Positions 47,157 to 55,875 of a stretch of DNA of 64,000 nt are shown here, one piece after another (position 1 is the first letter of the stretch; every line of letters starts with the position of its first letter). A program made the position numbers and the translations under genes. The notes under the pieces were generated by a model that was not told the origin of the DNA, made no database searches, and saw only the letters and a list, made by a program, of their open reading frames with translations. The stretch comes from Clostridium homopropionicum DSM 5847 (lineage in GTDB: Bacteria > Bacillota > Clostridia > Clostridiales > Clostridiaceae): assembly GCF_001263795.1 (NCBI RefSeq), contig NZ_LHUR01000018.1:62001-126000 (forward strand). The letters are read 5' to 3'.

Positions 47157-47231
47157 GGCGCTATAGCCAAGTGGTAAGGCACGAGTCTGCAAAACTCTGA
47201 TCCCCCAGTTCAAATCTGGGTGGCGCCTCCA
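47157..47231 (+). tRNA. tRNA-Cys (anticodon GCA), copy 2
   Basis: Sequence identical to copy 1 over all 75 bases, and the similarity continues about 20 bases into the terminator. A TATATTATATAAAA stretch upstream (about 47135-47149) may be a weak promoter, or the gene may depend on read-through past the first terminator. Confidence 0.96.
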
Positions 47232-47265
47232 AAAAAGCATCTTAATAATTTTTAAGATGCTTTTT
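47232..47265. terminator. bidirectional terminator after tRNA-Cys copy 2
   Basis: 13-bp stem AAAAAGCATCTTA/TAAGATGCTTTTT (47232-47244 with 47253-47265). It also serves the minus-strand gene that ends at 47264. Confidence 0.9.
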
Positions 47266-47965
47266 ATATTGCAAAAATACTTCCTCTATCTATTAGTGGA
47301 CCTTCTCTTAAAAATACAGGTGTAACTTTATGTTTTTTTAGAAAATTCATAACTTCATCTCTGTATTTGTAATATTTTAAATTGCCGTAGAATGCTAAAA
47401 CATCTTCTCTAATTAGGCCACAACAACCTCCTATAAAGCCATAATTAAGTCCAGGAAGTAAAATATCTCCTGGTGGTAATAAGAGTACATCTATATGATT
47501 TGAAGATAAAATGGAAGCAATTCCAGTGTCACTAGTTATAATAGCTTTATCATTTATTATAGCTGTAGAACACTTTGTATATCCTTGTTTTACTTTAAGA
47601 AAATTTTTTTGGTACTTAAAGAAGTTTAGCAAATTAGTATCAGTATAATCAAGGTAGTGGACAAAGTAATTAGAAATATTTAAAGCGTTTAAGATAATAT
47701 CGTGTGGATAAGCAGATTTTAATGAGGAATTGCTGTATAAAATGTTATATCCAGAATCTTTTAATATACAAACAAATTCCTTTGGCATATCTTTATGAAC
47801 AATTATATTTTTACTATTCAGGATATGCATTAGCATGTCAGGATGACCGGAAACTGAAAAATGCAAATCTTTTGAAGGAGGACATAATAAGAAATTATAT
47901 CCCAGCTTTAATATGCTATTCTTTTCCTCTTCAGAAATTCTATAGTCAACAATTAATTTTTTCAA
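47264..47965 (-). CDS. DUF6873-like protein (GME-type fold suspected)
   Basis: 233 residues. Motifs such as SGHPDMLMH near residue 40, TSDTGIASIL, and GFIGGCCGLI near 180 match my recollection of the DUF6873 family, assigned to the guanidine-modifying-enzyme fold (arginine deiminase/amidinotransferase relatives). The His-Pro-Asp and the GGCCG segment could be catalytic, but no member function is known to me. Monocistronic, upstream of a bidirectional terminator; divergent from ytxC. Confidence 0.6.
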   Translation of the reverse strand: MKKLIVDYRISEEEKNSILKLGYNFLLCPPSKDLHFSVSGHPDMLMHILNSKNIIVHKDMPKEFVCILKDSGYNILYSNSSLKSAYPHDIILNALNISNYFVHYLDYTDTNLLNFFKYQKNFLKVKQGYTKCSTAIINDKAIITSDTGIASILSSNHIDVLLLPPGDILLPGLNYGFIGGCCGLIREDVLAFYGNLKYYKYRDEVMNFLKKHKVTPVFLREGPLIDRGSIFAI

Positions 47966-48074
47966 TTAAATCACCACTCATCTAATTTCACTTTAATTCA
48001 TATTACAAAATTTTAATCAATCTGTATAGACATTTATTTTAAACATATACTAACTCAAGGAAGGAGTGAAGTAT

Positions 48075-48974
48075 GTGCTACTATTAACTATCGTTTTTGA
48101 AAAGGATTACCAGGACATTGTAGATGAATTAAGGCAGATGAAAGAGTATTTTGATGAAAAAGATACTTTTATTGGAATTTCTGAATCCTTGGAATTAGAC
48201 ACTCATTTCATAAAAATATTTTGCAGTGATAAAGATTACAGTACAAAGCTAGTTAATAAGTTTAATTTATATATATCAAATATTATATATAAAATTGTAA
48301 TAAAAGAATTTTGTTATGATGAGATATATCATTATTTAGTAGATACCTATTTCTTCTTAAGATATGATGAGTTAAAAGAAATATCTAATAGAACTTTAGA
48401 AATATTAAGAAATGAAGAAGTAATAAATGATGAAGATATGGTTTATTGTTTAAACAAGAAAAATGCAATTATAAATAAAATAAAAGCTTGCGTAGAAGAA
48501 AATAAAGAAATAAATATAAAAGGATTTATTACTTTTAGACTAAAAGAACTTAAAGGAGAATTAGAAGCTGTTATCGATAGAGTTGTAGAAAAGTTCATGG
48601 CTGAAAAAGAGTATAATGAATTTATAAAGCTATTAAAATATTTTGTGGAGGTTCAGGAGAGCAAAATCGATTTAATAAATATAGTGATTACTTCCGATGG
48701 AAATTATATTATAAAGGATAGAGAAGGAAAAGATATAATGGATCAATTGTTAAGTGATTTATCGGATGCAAGATATTCAGATTCTATAACAGTTGAGGAT
48801 TTAATTATAAGTGGACTCATAACATACTGTCCTGAAAGAATCATTATTCACAATAGAAAAAATTCTAAAAATAAAGAGGTAATTGACACAATAACAAAAG
48901 TATTTGAGGAGCGGGTAGAATTTTGCCACGATTGCAAAATGTGTAAGAAGGTAAAAAATATAGTAAAGGCATAA
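48075..48974 (+). CDS. ytxC: YtxC-like sporulation protein
   Basis: 299 residues. An internal FITFRLKELKGELEAVIDRVVEKFMAEKEYNEFIKLLKYFVE block and a late DLIISGLITYCPERIIIHN match the putative sporulation protein YtxC of Bacillus and Clostridium, of unknown action. It ends with CHDCKMCK, a small Cys cluster. The AAGGAG site fits GTG 48075; an in-frame GTG at 48066 directly abuts it. It precedes thrS, a conserved clostridial order, but thrS has its own promoter just after the stop. Confidence 0.82.
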   Translation: MLLLTIVFEKDYQDIVDELRQMKEYFDEKDTFIGISESLELDTHFIKIFCSDKDYSTKLVNKFNLYISNIIYKIVIKEFCYDEIYHYLVDTYFFLRYDELKEISNRTLEILRNEEVINDEDMVYCLNKKNAIINKIKACVEENKEINIKGFITFRLKELKGELEAVIDRVVEKFMAEKEYNEFIKLLKYFVEVQESKIDLINIVITSDGNYIIKDREGKDIMDQLLSDLSDARYSDSITVEDLIISGLITYCPERIIIHNRKNSKNKEVIDTITKVFEERVEFCHDCKMCKKVKNIVKA

Positions 48975-48979
48975 AGGTA

Positions 48980-49008
48980 TTGACAGTATGGAGTATAAAG
49001 AATATAAT
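48980..49008 (+). promoter_or_regulatory. thrS promoter
   Basis: TTGACA (48980-48985), 17-base spacer, TATAAT (49003-49008): full consensus, starting 5 bases after the ytxC stop. Confidence 0.9.
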
Positions 49009-49028
49009 CATAAAAAAGAATATTATAA

Positions 49029-49270
49029 AAACAGTGAAAAGGAAAAGTAAAAAGTTTACTGATCTAAGAGAGGAAAATTCGTCGGCTGCAAGATTTTCTG
49101 TTTAAGCACTTTTGAAAACCACCTTTGAGTTGAATATTGAAATAATAGTAAGTATTTTCCGCTTTTCTGGCGTTATAGTTAATGAGATAACAATATCTAG
49201 ATTTATATTGTTAATTTGGGTGGAACCGCGACGTTTACTCGTCCCATTTTGTTTGGGATGAGTTTTTATT
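49029..49270 (+). promoter_or_regulatory. T-box leader of thrS (tRNA-Thr specific)
   Basis: T-box core GGGTGGAACCGCGAC near 49218-49232. TGGA fits an acceptor with discriminator U, as in tRNA-Thr. Specifier ACC at 49118-49120 in GAAAACCACCTTTGAG. The terminator stem ACTCGTCCCA (49237-49246) with TGGGATGAGT (49254-49263) contains one G-T pair and is followed by T's. Low charged tRNA-Thr should allow read-through into thrS. Confidence 0.93.
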
Positions 49271-49322
49271 TTTTGTGAAAAATATAAAATTATAAATTGA
49301 TTATTAAAAGGGGAGGAAAACT

Positions 49323-51236
49323 ATGTTAAAGGTAACATTAAAAGATGGAAAAGAGCTTCAAGTTGAAGAAGGTTTAAGTGTTGGTGAAGTAGCTAATATA
49401 ATAAGTCCTTCATTAAGAAAAAAGGCTTTAGGCGCTAAAATAAATGGGAATAAAGCTGAGTTAATGGATAAGATTACTGAAGACTGCACTTTAGAAATTT
49501 TAACCTTTGAAGATGAGGATGGAAAGGCAACTCTTAGACATACAGCATCTCACATCTTAGCTCAAGCTGTTAAAAGATTATATCCAGAGGTAAAGCTTGC
49601 TATAGGACCTTCTATAGATAATGGATTCTATTACGATTTTGATGCAGATTTTCCATTTACTCCAGAGGTTATGGAAAAAATAGAAAAAGAAATGGAAAAA
49701 ATAGTAAAGGAAAACATGCAGCTTGAAAAGTTTGTTTTAAGCAGAGAAGATGCTATTAAGTTTATGAAAGAAAAAGATGAACCATATAAGGTTGAACTTA
49801 TTCAAGATTTACCCGAAGATGCGGAAATTTCTTTCTATAAGCAAGGAGAATTTGTTGATCTTTGTGCTGGTCCACATGTGCCTTCAACAAAAGAAGTAAA
49901 GGCCATAAAGCTTTTATCTGTTGCAGGTGCATACTGGAGAGGAAATGAAAAAAATAAAATGCTCCAAAGAATATATGGAACAGCTTTTACTAAGAAGAGC
50001 GACTTAGATGATTATATTCACATGCTAGAAGAAGCTAAAAAGAGAGATCACAGAAAAATAGGAAAGGAATTAGGTTTATTCGTAATTCCAGAAGAAGGTC
50101 CTGGTTTCCCATTATTCTTACCTAAAGGAGTACAGATTAAAAATAGTCTGTTAGAATACTGGAGAGAGATTCATAGAAAAGCAGGATATGTAGAAATTGA
50201 AACTCCTATCATATTAAGTAGACATCTTTGGGAAAATTCAGGTCACTGGGATCATTATAAAGATAACATGTACTCAGTATCTATTGATGATCAAGATTTT
50301 GCTATTAAGCCAATGAATTGTCCAGGAGGCATGCTTGCTTATAAAACACAAATTCATTCTTATAGAGAGTTACCAATGAGAGTGGCTGAACTAGGTAGAG
50401 TTCATAGACATGAACTTTCAGGAGCTTTACACGGACTAATGAGAGTAAGAGCCTTTACTCAAGATGATGCTCATATATTTATGCTTCCAGAGCAAATAAA
50501 GGACGAAATCAAAGGAGTTGCAAAGCTAATAGATGGAGTTTATAAAACTTTTGGATTTAAGTATCATGTAGAATTGTCTACAAGACCAGAAGATTCAATG
50601 GGAACTGATGAAGAGTGGCAAATTGCTGAAGATGGATTGAGAGAAGCTTTAGAAGAATTAGGACTTCAGTACAAGATAAACGAAGGTGATGGAGCTTTTT
50701 ATGGTCCTAAAATAGATTTCCACTTAGAAGATTGTATAGGAAGAACATGGCAATGTGGAACAATTCAGTTAGATATGCAAATGCCTCAAAGATTTGACTT
50801 AAACTATATTGGAAAAGATGGTGAAAAGCATAGGCCTGTAATGATTCATAGAGTTGCTTTTGGAAGTATAGAAAGATTCATCGGTATACTAATAGAGCAC
50901 TATGCAGGAAAATTCCCAGTATGGATAGCACCAGTTCAAGTTAAGATTCTTCCTATATCTGATAAATTCATGGATTATGCAAAATCTGTAGAGAAGACTC
51001 TTTTTGAAAATGGTATTAGAGTTGAGATAGACGATAGGGCAGAAAAAATAGGATATAAAATTAGAGAAGCTCAGCTAGAGAAAGTTCCTTACATGCTTAT
51101 ATTAGGAGAAAAGGAAATGAGTGAAAATAATATTTCAGTAAGATCTAGAAAAGATGGAGATTTAGGATCTGTTAGCTTAGAGTCATTTATAGAAAAAATC
51201 AATTCAGAAATTACAAATAGAGTAAATGAATTATAA
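49323..51236 (+). CDS. thrS: threonyl-tRNA synthetase
   Basis: 637 residues. An N-terminal TGS domain (1-60) is followed by the editing domain with HTASHILAQAVKRLYP and the later Cys/His of CAGPHVP. The class II catalytic core has motif 2 GRVHRHELSGALHGLMRVRAFTQDDAH and the zinc Cys in IKPMNCPGGM. The C-terminal anticodon domain holds VQVKILPIS...IGYKIREAQLEKVPYMLILG. It charges tRNA-Thr. Regulated by the T-box leader. Confidence 0.98.
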   Translation: MLKVTLKDGKELQVEEGLSVGEVANIISPSLRKKALGAKINGNKAELMDKITEDCTLEILTFEDEDGKATLRHTASHILAQAVKRLYPEVKLAIGPSIDNGFYYDFDADFPFTPEVMEKIEKEMEKIVKENMQLEKFVLSREDAIKFMKEKDEPYKVELIQDLPEDAEISFYKQGEFVDLCAGPHVPSTKEVKAIKLLSVAGAYWRGNEKNKMLQRIYGTAFTKKSDLDDYIHMLEEAKKRDHRKIGKELGLFVIPEEGPGFPLFLPKGVQIKNSLLEYWREIHRKAGYVEIETPIILSRHLWENSGHWDHYKDNMYSVSIDDQDFAIKPMNCPGGMLAYKTQIHSYRELPMRVAELGRVHRHELSGALHGLMRVRAFTQDDAHIFMLPEQIKDEIKGVAKLIDGVYKTFGFKYHVELSTRPEDSMGTDEEWQIAEDGLREALEELGLQYKINEGDGAFYGPKIDFHLEDCIGRTWQCGTIQLDMQMPQRFDLNYIGKDGEKHRPVMIHRVAFGSIERFIGILIEHYAGKFPVWIAPVQVKILPISDKFMDYAKSVEKTLFENGIRVEIDDRAEKIGYKIREAQLEKVPYMLILGEKEMSENNISVRSRKDGDLGSVSLESFIEKINSEITNRVNEL

Positions 51237-51243
51237 AAAACTA

Positions 51244-51272
51244 TTGACATGTTTTATATATAATAGTAAAAT
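51244..51272 (+). promoter_or_regulatory. infC operon promoter
   Basis: TTGACA (51244-51249), 17-base spacer, TAAAAT (51267-51272), just after the thrS stop. Confidence 0.8.
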
Positions 51273-51371
51273 ACATTATGTTAAGTGGAAACGAAGCTGT
51301 TTCTCACCTTACAGCATCGCTAGGAAGGTATACATACGAGCTATTTTAAGCTTATTTGCTATGTATTGTAT
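51273..51371 (+). ncRNA. ribosomal protein L20 leader (autoregulatory mRNA element)
   Basis: Located between promoter and terminator upstream of infC-rpmI-rplT. It contains GAAGCTGTTTCTCACCTTACAGC and CTAGGAAGGTA, matching my memory of the Firmicute L20 leader. L20 protein binding is known to promote early termination and so limit production of IF3, L35 and L20. Confidence 0.75.
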
Positions 51372-51396
51372 GGGACGGCTTATGCCGTCCCTTTTT
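51372..51396 (+). terminator. terminator of the L20 leader
   Basis: 8-bp GC-rich stem GGGACGGC/GCCGTCCC (51372-51379 with 51384-51391), TTAT loop, then TTTTT. It lies 85 bases before the infC start and acts as the regulated attenuator. Confidence 0.92.
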
Positions 51397-51480
51397 ATTT
51401 TCATAAAGATAAGAATAATTATTCCGTAGAGTATAAATTTTAATATTTGTATCTATGAATTCTTTTGGAGGTGAAACAAT

Positions 51481-51993
51481 ATTAAGAAAGAAGTTCTTAT
51501 AAATGAAGACATAAAAGAAAAAGAAGTAAGATTAATTGATAGTAATGGAGAGCAATTAGGAGTAGTTAACATAAATGATGCAATGAAGCTTGCTGAAGAA
51601 AGCGAAATGGATTTAGTTATGATATCAGCAAATGCAAATCCTCCTGTTTGCAGAATAATGGACTATGGTAAGTTTTTGTATGAACAAACTAAAAAGGTAA
51701 AAGAAGCAAAGAAAAACCAGAAGGTTGTAAATATAAAAGAAATAAGACTAAGTCCTACTATCGAAGAGCATGATATTGAAATAAAAGCTAATAATGCTAG
51801 AAAGTTTCTACAAGATGAAGATAAAGTAAAGGTTACAGTAAGATTTAGAGGAAGAGAAGCCGACTATTCATACAAAGGGAATTCAATATTAGATCTCTTT
51901 GTTTCAAAAATAGAAGATGTTTGTGTTGTTGAAAAGGCAGCAAAACTCGAAGGAAGAAATATGATTATGATATTAGCTCCAAAGAGAGCATAA
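51481..51993 (+). CDS. infC: translation initiation factor IF-3 (ATT start)
   Basis: 170 residues if begun at ATT 51481, which follows GGAGGTG at good spacing. The protein then reads [19 protein letters not shown], the normal IF-3 N-terminus; the first in-frame ATG (51583) would remove a third of the N-terminal domain. IF-3 inspects start codons, and a rare ATT/ATC start is a known device by which it limits its own synthesis. The C-terminal domain ([22 protein letters not shown]) is complete. First gene of infC-rpmI-rplT. Confidence 0.95.
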   Translation: MKKEVLINEDIKEKEVRLIDSNGEQLGVVNINDAMKLAEESEMDLVMISANANPPVCRIMDYGKFLYEQTKKVKEAKKNQKVVNIKEIRLSPTIEEHDIEIKANNARKFLQDEDKVKVTVRFRGREADYSYKGNSILDLFVSKIEDVCVVEKAAKLEGRNMIMILAPKRA

Positions 51994-52020
51994 TTGAAAA
52001 ATTGAAAGGAGGAAATTCAA

Positions 52021-52218
52021 ATGCCAAAAATGAAATCACACAAAGGTGCAGCAAAAAGATTTAAGAAAACAGGAAGTGGAAAGATAAAAAGAGCTAAAGC
52101 TTTTAAGAGCCATATATTAACAAAGAAATCTTCAAAGACAAAGAGAAATCTTAGACAAAGTGCTTTAGTATCTGATACACAAGAAAAATCAATAAAGAAG
52201 ATGTTACCATATCTATAA
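52021..52218 (+). CDS. rpmI: ribosomal protein L35
   Basis: 65 residues, very basic, normal length. It has the L35 start [23 protein letters not shown] and the end of the KKMLPYL type. Part of the large ribosomal subunit. It lies 27 bases after infC and 30 bases before rplT, with AAAGGAGG upstream. Confidence 0.97.
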   Translation: MPKMKSHKGAAKRFKKTGSGKIKRAKAFKSHILTKKSSKTKRNLRQSALVSDTQEKSIKKMLPYL

Positions 52219-52248
52219 TCGATATATTTAAAGAAGGAGGTTTATTTA

Positions 52249-52608
52249 ATGGCAAGAGTAAAAAGAGCTATGCACGCTCGTAAAAAACATAAAAAAATAT
52301 TAAAGCTTGCAAAAGGATTTTATGGAAGAAGAAGTAAAACCTTTAGAGTAGCAAACGAAACTGTATTAAGAGCAATGAATTTTGCTTTCGTAGGTAGAAA
52401 GCTAAAGAAAAGAGAATTTAGAAGACTTTGGATAGCAAGAATAAATGCTGCAACAAGATTAAGTGGTCTTTCATATTCTAGATTTATAAATGGAATAAAG
52501 CTTGCAGGAATAAATATGAACAGAAAAATGCTTTCAGAGATTGCAATAAATGATCCTAAAGCTTTTGCTGATTTAGTAGAAGTAGCTAAAAAACAATTAA
52601 ATGCTTAA
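52249..52608 (+). CDS. rplT: ribosomal protein L20
   Basis: 119 residues, normal length. [36 protein letters not shown] and [24 protein letters not shown] are diagnostic. It binds 23S rRNA early in assembly and is the expected ligand of the upstream leader. AAGGAGG upstream; a terminator follows. Confidence 0.98.
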   Translation: MARVKRAMHARKKHKKILKLAKGFYGRRSKTFRVANETVLRAMNFAFVGRKLKKREFRRLWIARINAATRLSGLSYSRFINGIKLAGINMNRKMLSEIAINDPKAFADLVEVAKKQLNA

Positions 52609-52609
52609 T

Positions 52610-52636
52610 AAAATGCGGCCTAATAGCTGCATTTTT
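52610..52636 (+). terminator. terminator after rplT
   Basis: 10-bp stem with one G-T pair (52610-52619 with 52626-52635), then T's. Confidence 0.85.
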
Positions 52637-52643
52637 ATTATTT

Positions 52644-52671
52644 TTGACATTTAATTCGTAAGTGATATAAT
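52644..52671 (+). promoter_or_regulatory. promoter of the potassium uptake operon
   Basis: TTGACA (52644-52649), 16-base spacer, TATAAT (52666-52671). Confidence 0.85.
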
Positions 52672-52701
52672 CTTAAATAAACGTAATAATTAGAGGTGTT
52701 G

Positions 52702-54039
52702 GAGTTGGAAAAAAAATCTAGCAAAAACTTATCACCAGTGCAAATATTAGCCCTAGGATTTGGTATAGTAATATTAATAGGTGCATTATTATTAATGCTT
52801 CCTATTGCATCTAAAGATGGAACAGTAACACCGTTTATTGATGCCTTTTTTACTTCAACTTCTGCTGTTTGTGTTACTGGACTTGTTACTCTTAACACAG
52901 CTGAGCACTGGACCTATTTTGGAACTACTGTTATAATATTTCTAATTCAAATTGGTGGTTTAGGATTTATGTCCTTTGCAACTTTGTTTGCCCTTATTTT
53001 AGGAAAGAGAATAACATTAAAAGAAAGACTAATAATGCAAGAAGCTATGAATACTTTCTCTCTTCAAGGACTTGTAAAGCTAGCAAAATATATTCTTATT
53101 TTTACCTTTGCTATTGAAGGTGCAGGTGCACTATTTTTGTCAACTCAGTTCATACCTGATTATGGCATTGGCAAAGGAATTTATTTTAGTATATTTCACT
53201 CAATATCTGCATTTTGTAACGCAGGCTTTGACCTTACTGGGAATAGTTTAGTACCATATGCAGAAAACTCAGTTGTAATACTTACAATTTCAGCTTTGCT
53301 TATAATTGGTGGCCTTGGATTTGCAGTTTGGGCTGAGATATATAATTATAACGGAACAAAAAAAATATCTTTACACTCTAAGCTTGTAATTGGAATGACA
53401 ATTCTACTAATTTTAGTTGGATGGATTTTCATGTTTTTATTTGAAATGAATAATCCTAAAACAATTGAAAATATGTCAATGAAGGGTAAGTTACTATCAG
53501 CTTTTTTTGCTTCTGTAACTCCAAGAACTGCAGGATTTAATTCTATTGTGACCTCGGACATGACCTTGGCTGGTATCTTTTTAACTATAGTGTTAATGTT
53601 TATTGGCGGATCCCCAGGAGGAACAGCGGGAGGAATTAAAACAACAACAGCTGGAATACTTTTTATGACAATAATTAGTGTTATGAAAAATAAAGAAGAT
53701 ACTGAAATTTTTGATAGAACAATTAGTAAAGGGTTGGTTTATAAAGCTTTTGCAATATCAACTATAGCTATAGCATTGATAATAATAGAAACAATGATAT
53801 TATCTTTTACTGAATTAGGAGCATCCTTAGAGTACATTATCTATGAAGTTACTTCTGCTTTTGGTACTGTAGGGCTTTCTTTAGGACTTACGCCAAATTT
53901 AAGCTTAGTTGGTAAAGTTTTCATAGCTTTAACTATGTATATTGGAAGAGTTGGAGTATTAACCTTATTATTAGCTTTATCAAATAAGAAGAATGGAAAT
54001 ACAATAAAATATCCGGAAGGTAAAATTCTTGTGGGGTAG
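52702..54039 (+). CDS. ktrB: potassium channel subunit of a Trk/Ktr uptake system
   Basis: 445 residues with the four repeated M1-P-M2 units of the TrkH/KtrB superfamily. Selectivity-filter regions are visible at SAVCVTGL, SAFCNAGFDLTG, TPRTAGFNS and SAFGTVGLSLG. K+ passes through with RCK control. TTG 52702 is preferred because GAGGTG lies 6 bases upstream; a TTG at 52696 abuts it. The RCK gene follows after 11 bases. Length and Gly filter residues fit KtrB better than the larger TrkH. Confidence 0.93.
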   Translation, partial: ELEKKSSKNLSPVQILALGFGIVILIGALLLMLPIASKDGTVTPFIDAFFTSTSAVCVTGLVTLNTAEHWTYFGTTVIIFLIQIGGLGFMSFATLFALILGKRITLKERLIMQEAMNTFSLQGLVKLAKYILIFTFAIEGAGALFLSTQFIPDYGIGKGIYFSIFHSISAFCNAGFDLTGNSLVPYAENSVVILTISALLIIGGLGFAVWAEIYNYNGTKKISLHSKLVIGMTILLILVGWIFMFLFEMNNPKTIENMSMKGKLLSAFFASVTPRTAGFNSIVTSDMTLAGIFLTIVLMFIGGSPGGTAGGIKTTTAGILFMTIISVMKNKEDTEIFDRTISKGLVYKAFAISTIAIALIIIETMILSFTELGASLEYIIYEVTSAFGTVGLSLGLTPNLSLVGKVFIALTMYIGRVGVLTLLLALSNKKNGNTIKYPEGKILVG

Positions 54040-54050
54040 AGGTGAATTTT

Positions 54051-54710
54051 ATGAAAAAGAAACAATTTGTTGTAATAGGAATAGGAAGATTTGGAAGTTC
54101 AATTGCTAAAACATTGTATTCATTAGGAAATGACGTAATGGTTATAGACTCTGATGAAGAGATAATTCAAGAAATGGCTGATAGTGTAACTCACGCGGTG
54201 CAAGCAGATGGTACAGATGAACACAGCTTAAGGACTCTTGGAATTACAAATTTTGATGTGGCAGTGATAACAATAGGCTCAAATGTTCAGGCAAGTATTA
54301 TGACAGCACTATTAGTTAAAGAATTAGGCGTAAAAACAATAATTGCAAAAGCAAACACTGAATTACATGCAAAGGTACTTAAAAAAATTGGAGTAGATAG
54401 AGTTATTTTTCCAGAAAGAGATATGGGAATTAGAGTTGCACATAATTTAGTTTCTGCAAATATTTTAGACTATGTTGAATTATCAGATGATTATAGCATT
54501 GCTGAAATTGTAAGTCCACAGGAGTGGCACGGAAAAACAATGAAAGAGCTAAATTTGCGTTCAAAATATGGAATTAATGTTATGGCAGTAAAGAGGGACA
54601 ATGAAATAAATATATCACCTTCTGCTGATGACCATATTGAAGAAGGTGATGTAATAGTAGCAATAGGTGGAATTGAAGAGTTAAATGCCTTAGAGAATAA
54701 AATAAAATAA
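54051..54710 (+). CDS. ktrA: RCK-domain regulatory subunit of K+ uptake
   Basis: 219 residues. The nucleotide-binding RCK_N domain begins FVVIGIGRFGSSIAKTL, followed by IDSDEE and DGTDEHSLRTLGI; RCK_C (TrkA_C) covers about 135-219. It forms an octameric ring that gates KtrB according to ATP/ADP or c-di-AMP. I start it at ATG 54051 (AGAGGTG 6 bases upstream) rather than GTG 54042. It is 11 bases after ktrB and in the same operon. Confidence 0.93.
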   Translation: MKKKQFVVIGIGRFGSSIAKTLYSLGNDVMVIDSDEEIIQEMADSVTHAVQADGTDEHSLRTLGITNFDVAVITIGSNVQASIMTALLVKELGVKTIIAKANTELHAKVLKKIGVDRVIFPERDMGIRVAHNLVSANILDYVELSDDYSIAEIVSPQEWHGKTMKELNLRSKYGINVMAVKRDNEINISPSADDHIEEGDVIVAIGGIEELNALENKIK

Positions 54711-54730
54711 TATACCTTGAGGAGACTTCC

Positions 54731-55519
54731 ATGAATATAATAGAAAGTAAAGATAACTTACTTATTAAGGAAGTAAAAAAACTTCATAAAAGGAAAAACA
54801 GAATTGAAAAAGGACAATTTATTGTAGAGGGTTTTAGATTTGTTGAAGAAGCTTTAAAATCTTTTTTTAAGGTAGAATATCTATTCATTGGTGAAGATGT
54901 TTTAGATAAGTATAATTCTTTAAATATAAAGAATTTTATTACTAAAGAAACTAAAATTTATGTTGTTAAGAAAAATATAATCAAAGAATTATGTGAAACT
55001 GATAATCCACAAGGAATTATAGCAGTTGTATGGAATAATGAAAAGGAATTAGTAGATAATATAGGTTTCTATGTTCTAGTGGATAAGATTCAAGACCCTG
55101 GAAACTTAGGTACTATAATTAGAAGTGCTCATGCCAGCGGTGCTCTTGGAGTAATTACAACAAAGGGTACAGTAGACGTATATAATGACAAAACCTTAAG
55201 GGCTACAATGGGTTCTATTTTCAATATTCCAGTTAAAGAAGATGTTGAATTTCAAATAATAAATAAACTTAAAAAAAATGGATTTAAATTTATTGTAAGT
55301 TCTCTTGATACAGAGAAAAATTTTTATAATATAGATCTAAAAGGTAAAGTAGTAATTTGTGTAGGAAATGAAGGAAATGGAATAAGTGAAGAGGTTTATT
55401 CATTTTCTGATGAAAAGGTTAAAATTCCAATGCCTGGAGGAGCTGAATCATTAAATGCAGCGGTTGCCGCAAGTATTATGATGTATGAAGTGGTAAGGCA
55501 AAGTATTAGTTGTAAATAA
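54731..55519 (+). CDS. TrmH/SpoU-family rRNA methyltransferase
   Basis: 262 residues. An N-terminal substrate-binding domain (HKRKNRIEKGQFIVEGFRFVEEAL) is followed by the SPOUT knot domain with DKIQDPGNLGTIIRSAHASGALGVI, CVGNEGNGIS and IPMPGGAESLNAAVAASIMMYE. It methylates a ribose in rRNA with SAM; the target nucleotide (RlmB-type or YsgA-type) cannot be told. It follows ktrA by 20 bases and precedes pheS, an order frequent in Firmicutes. Confidence 0.92.
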   Translation: MNIIESKDNLLIKEVKKLHKRKNRIEKGQFIVEGFRFVEEALKSFFKVEYLFIGEDVLDKYNSLNIKNFITKETKIYVVKKNIIKELCETDNPQGIIAVVWNNEKELVDNIGFYVLVDKIQDPGNLGTIIRSAHASGALGVITTKGTVDVYNDKTLRATMGSIFNIPVKEDVEFQIINKLKKNGFKFIVSSLDTEKNFYNIDLKGKVVICVGNEGNGISEEVYSFSDEKVKIPMPGGAESLNAAVAASIMMYEVVRQSISCK

Positions 55520-55533
55520 AATATAAAAAATGT

Positions 55534-55562
55534 TTGAATTTTTTTAATCTGATAGTTATAAT
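55534..55562 (+). promoter_or_regulatory. pheST promoter
   Basis: TTGAAT (55534-55539), 17-base spacer, TATAAT (55557-55562). Confidence 0.75.
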
Positions 55563-55601
55563 ATTATTTAAGCTTATAATCAAAAAATAAATATACATAA
55601 A

Positions 55602-55830
55602 CTATGATAGAGAGAGTAGATATAGAATTATTTTTACAGGGAGAATAAGCCATAGACTGAGAGCTTATTAAAAGAATATATATTGAAGTTCACTCTGGAG
55701 TTCTAGTTGTGAAGATAGTAGCAATTAGCGGTAAATCCGATAAAATTTTGAGGGAGCTATATTGATTTATAGCTAACAAGGGTGGTAACGCGGATATACT
55801 TCGTCCCTATTTTGGGACGGAGTTTTTTAT
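55602..55830 (+). promoter_or_regulatory. T-box leader of pheST (tRNA-Phe specific)
   Basis: T-box core AAGGGTGGTAACGCGG near 55778-55793; TGGT fits discriminator A of tRNA-Phe. Specifier TTC at 55689-55691 in GAAGTTCACTCTGG. The terminator stem ACTTCGTCCC (55798-55807) with GGGACGGAGT (55814-55823) is followed by TTTTT. Confidence 0.93.
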
Positions 55831-55875
55831 TTTTTTGCATTTTTACTTATTAAATTAAACGAAAGGAGTACTATT

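Noticed and set aside
51226-51429. 67-residue open frame overlapping the end of thrS
   Set aside because: It runs through the infC promoter, the L20 leader and its terminator and has no ribosome binding site of its own; it is not a gene.
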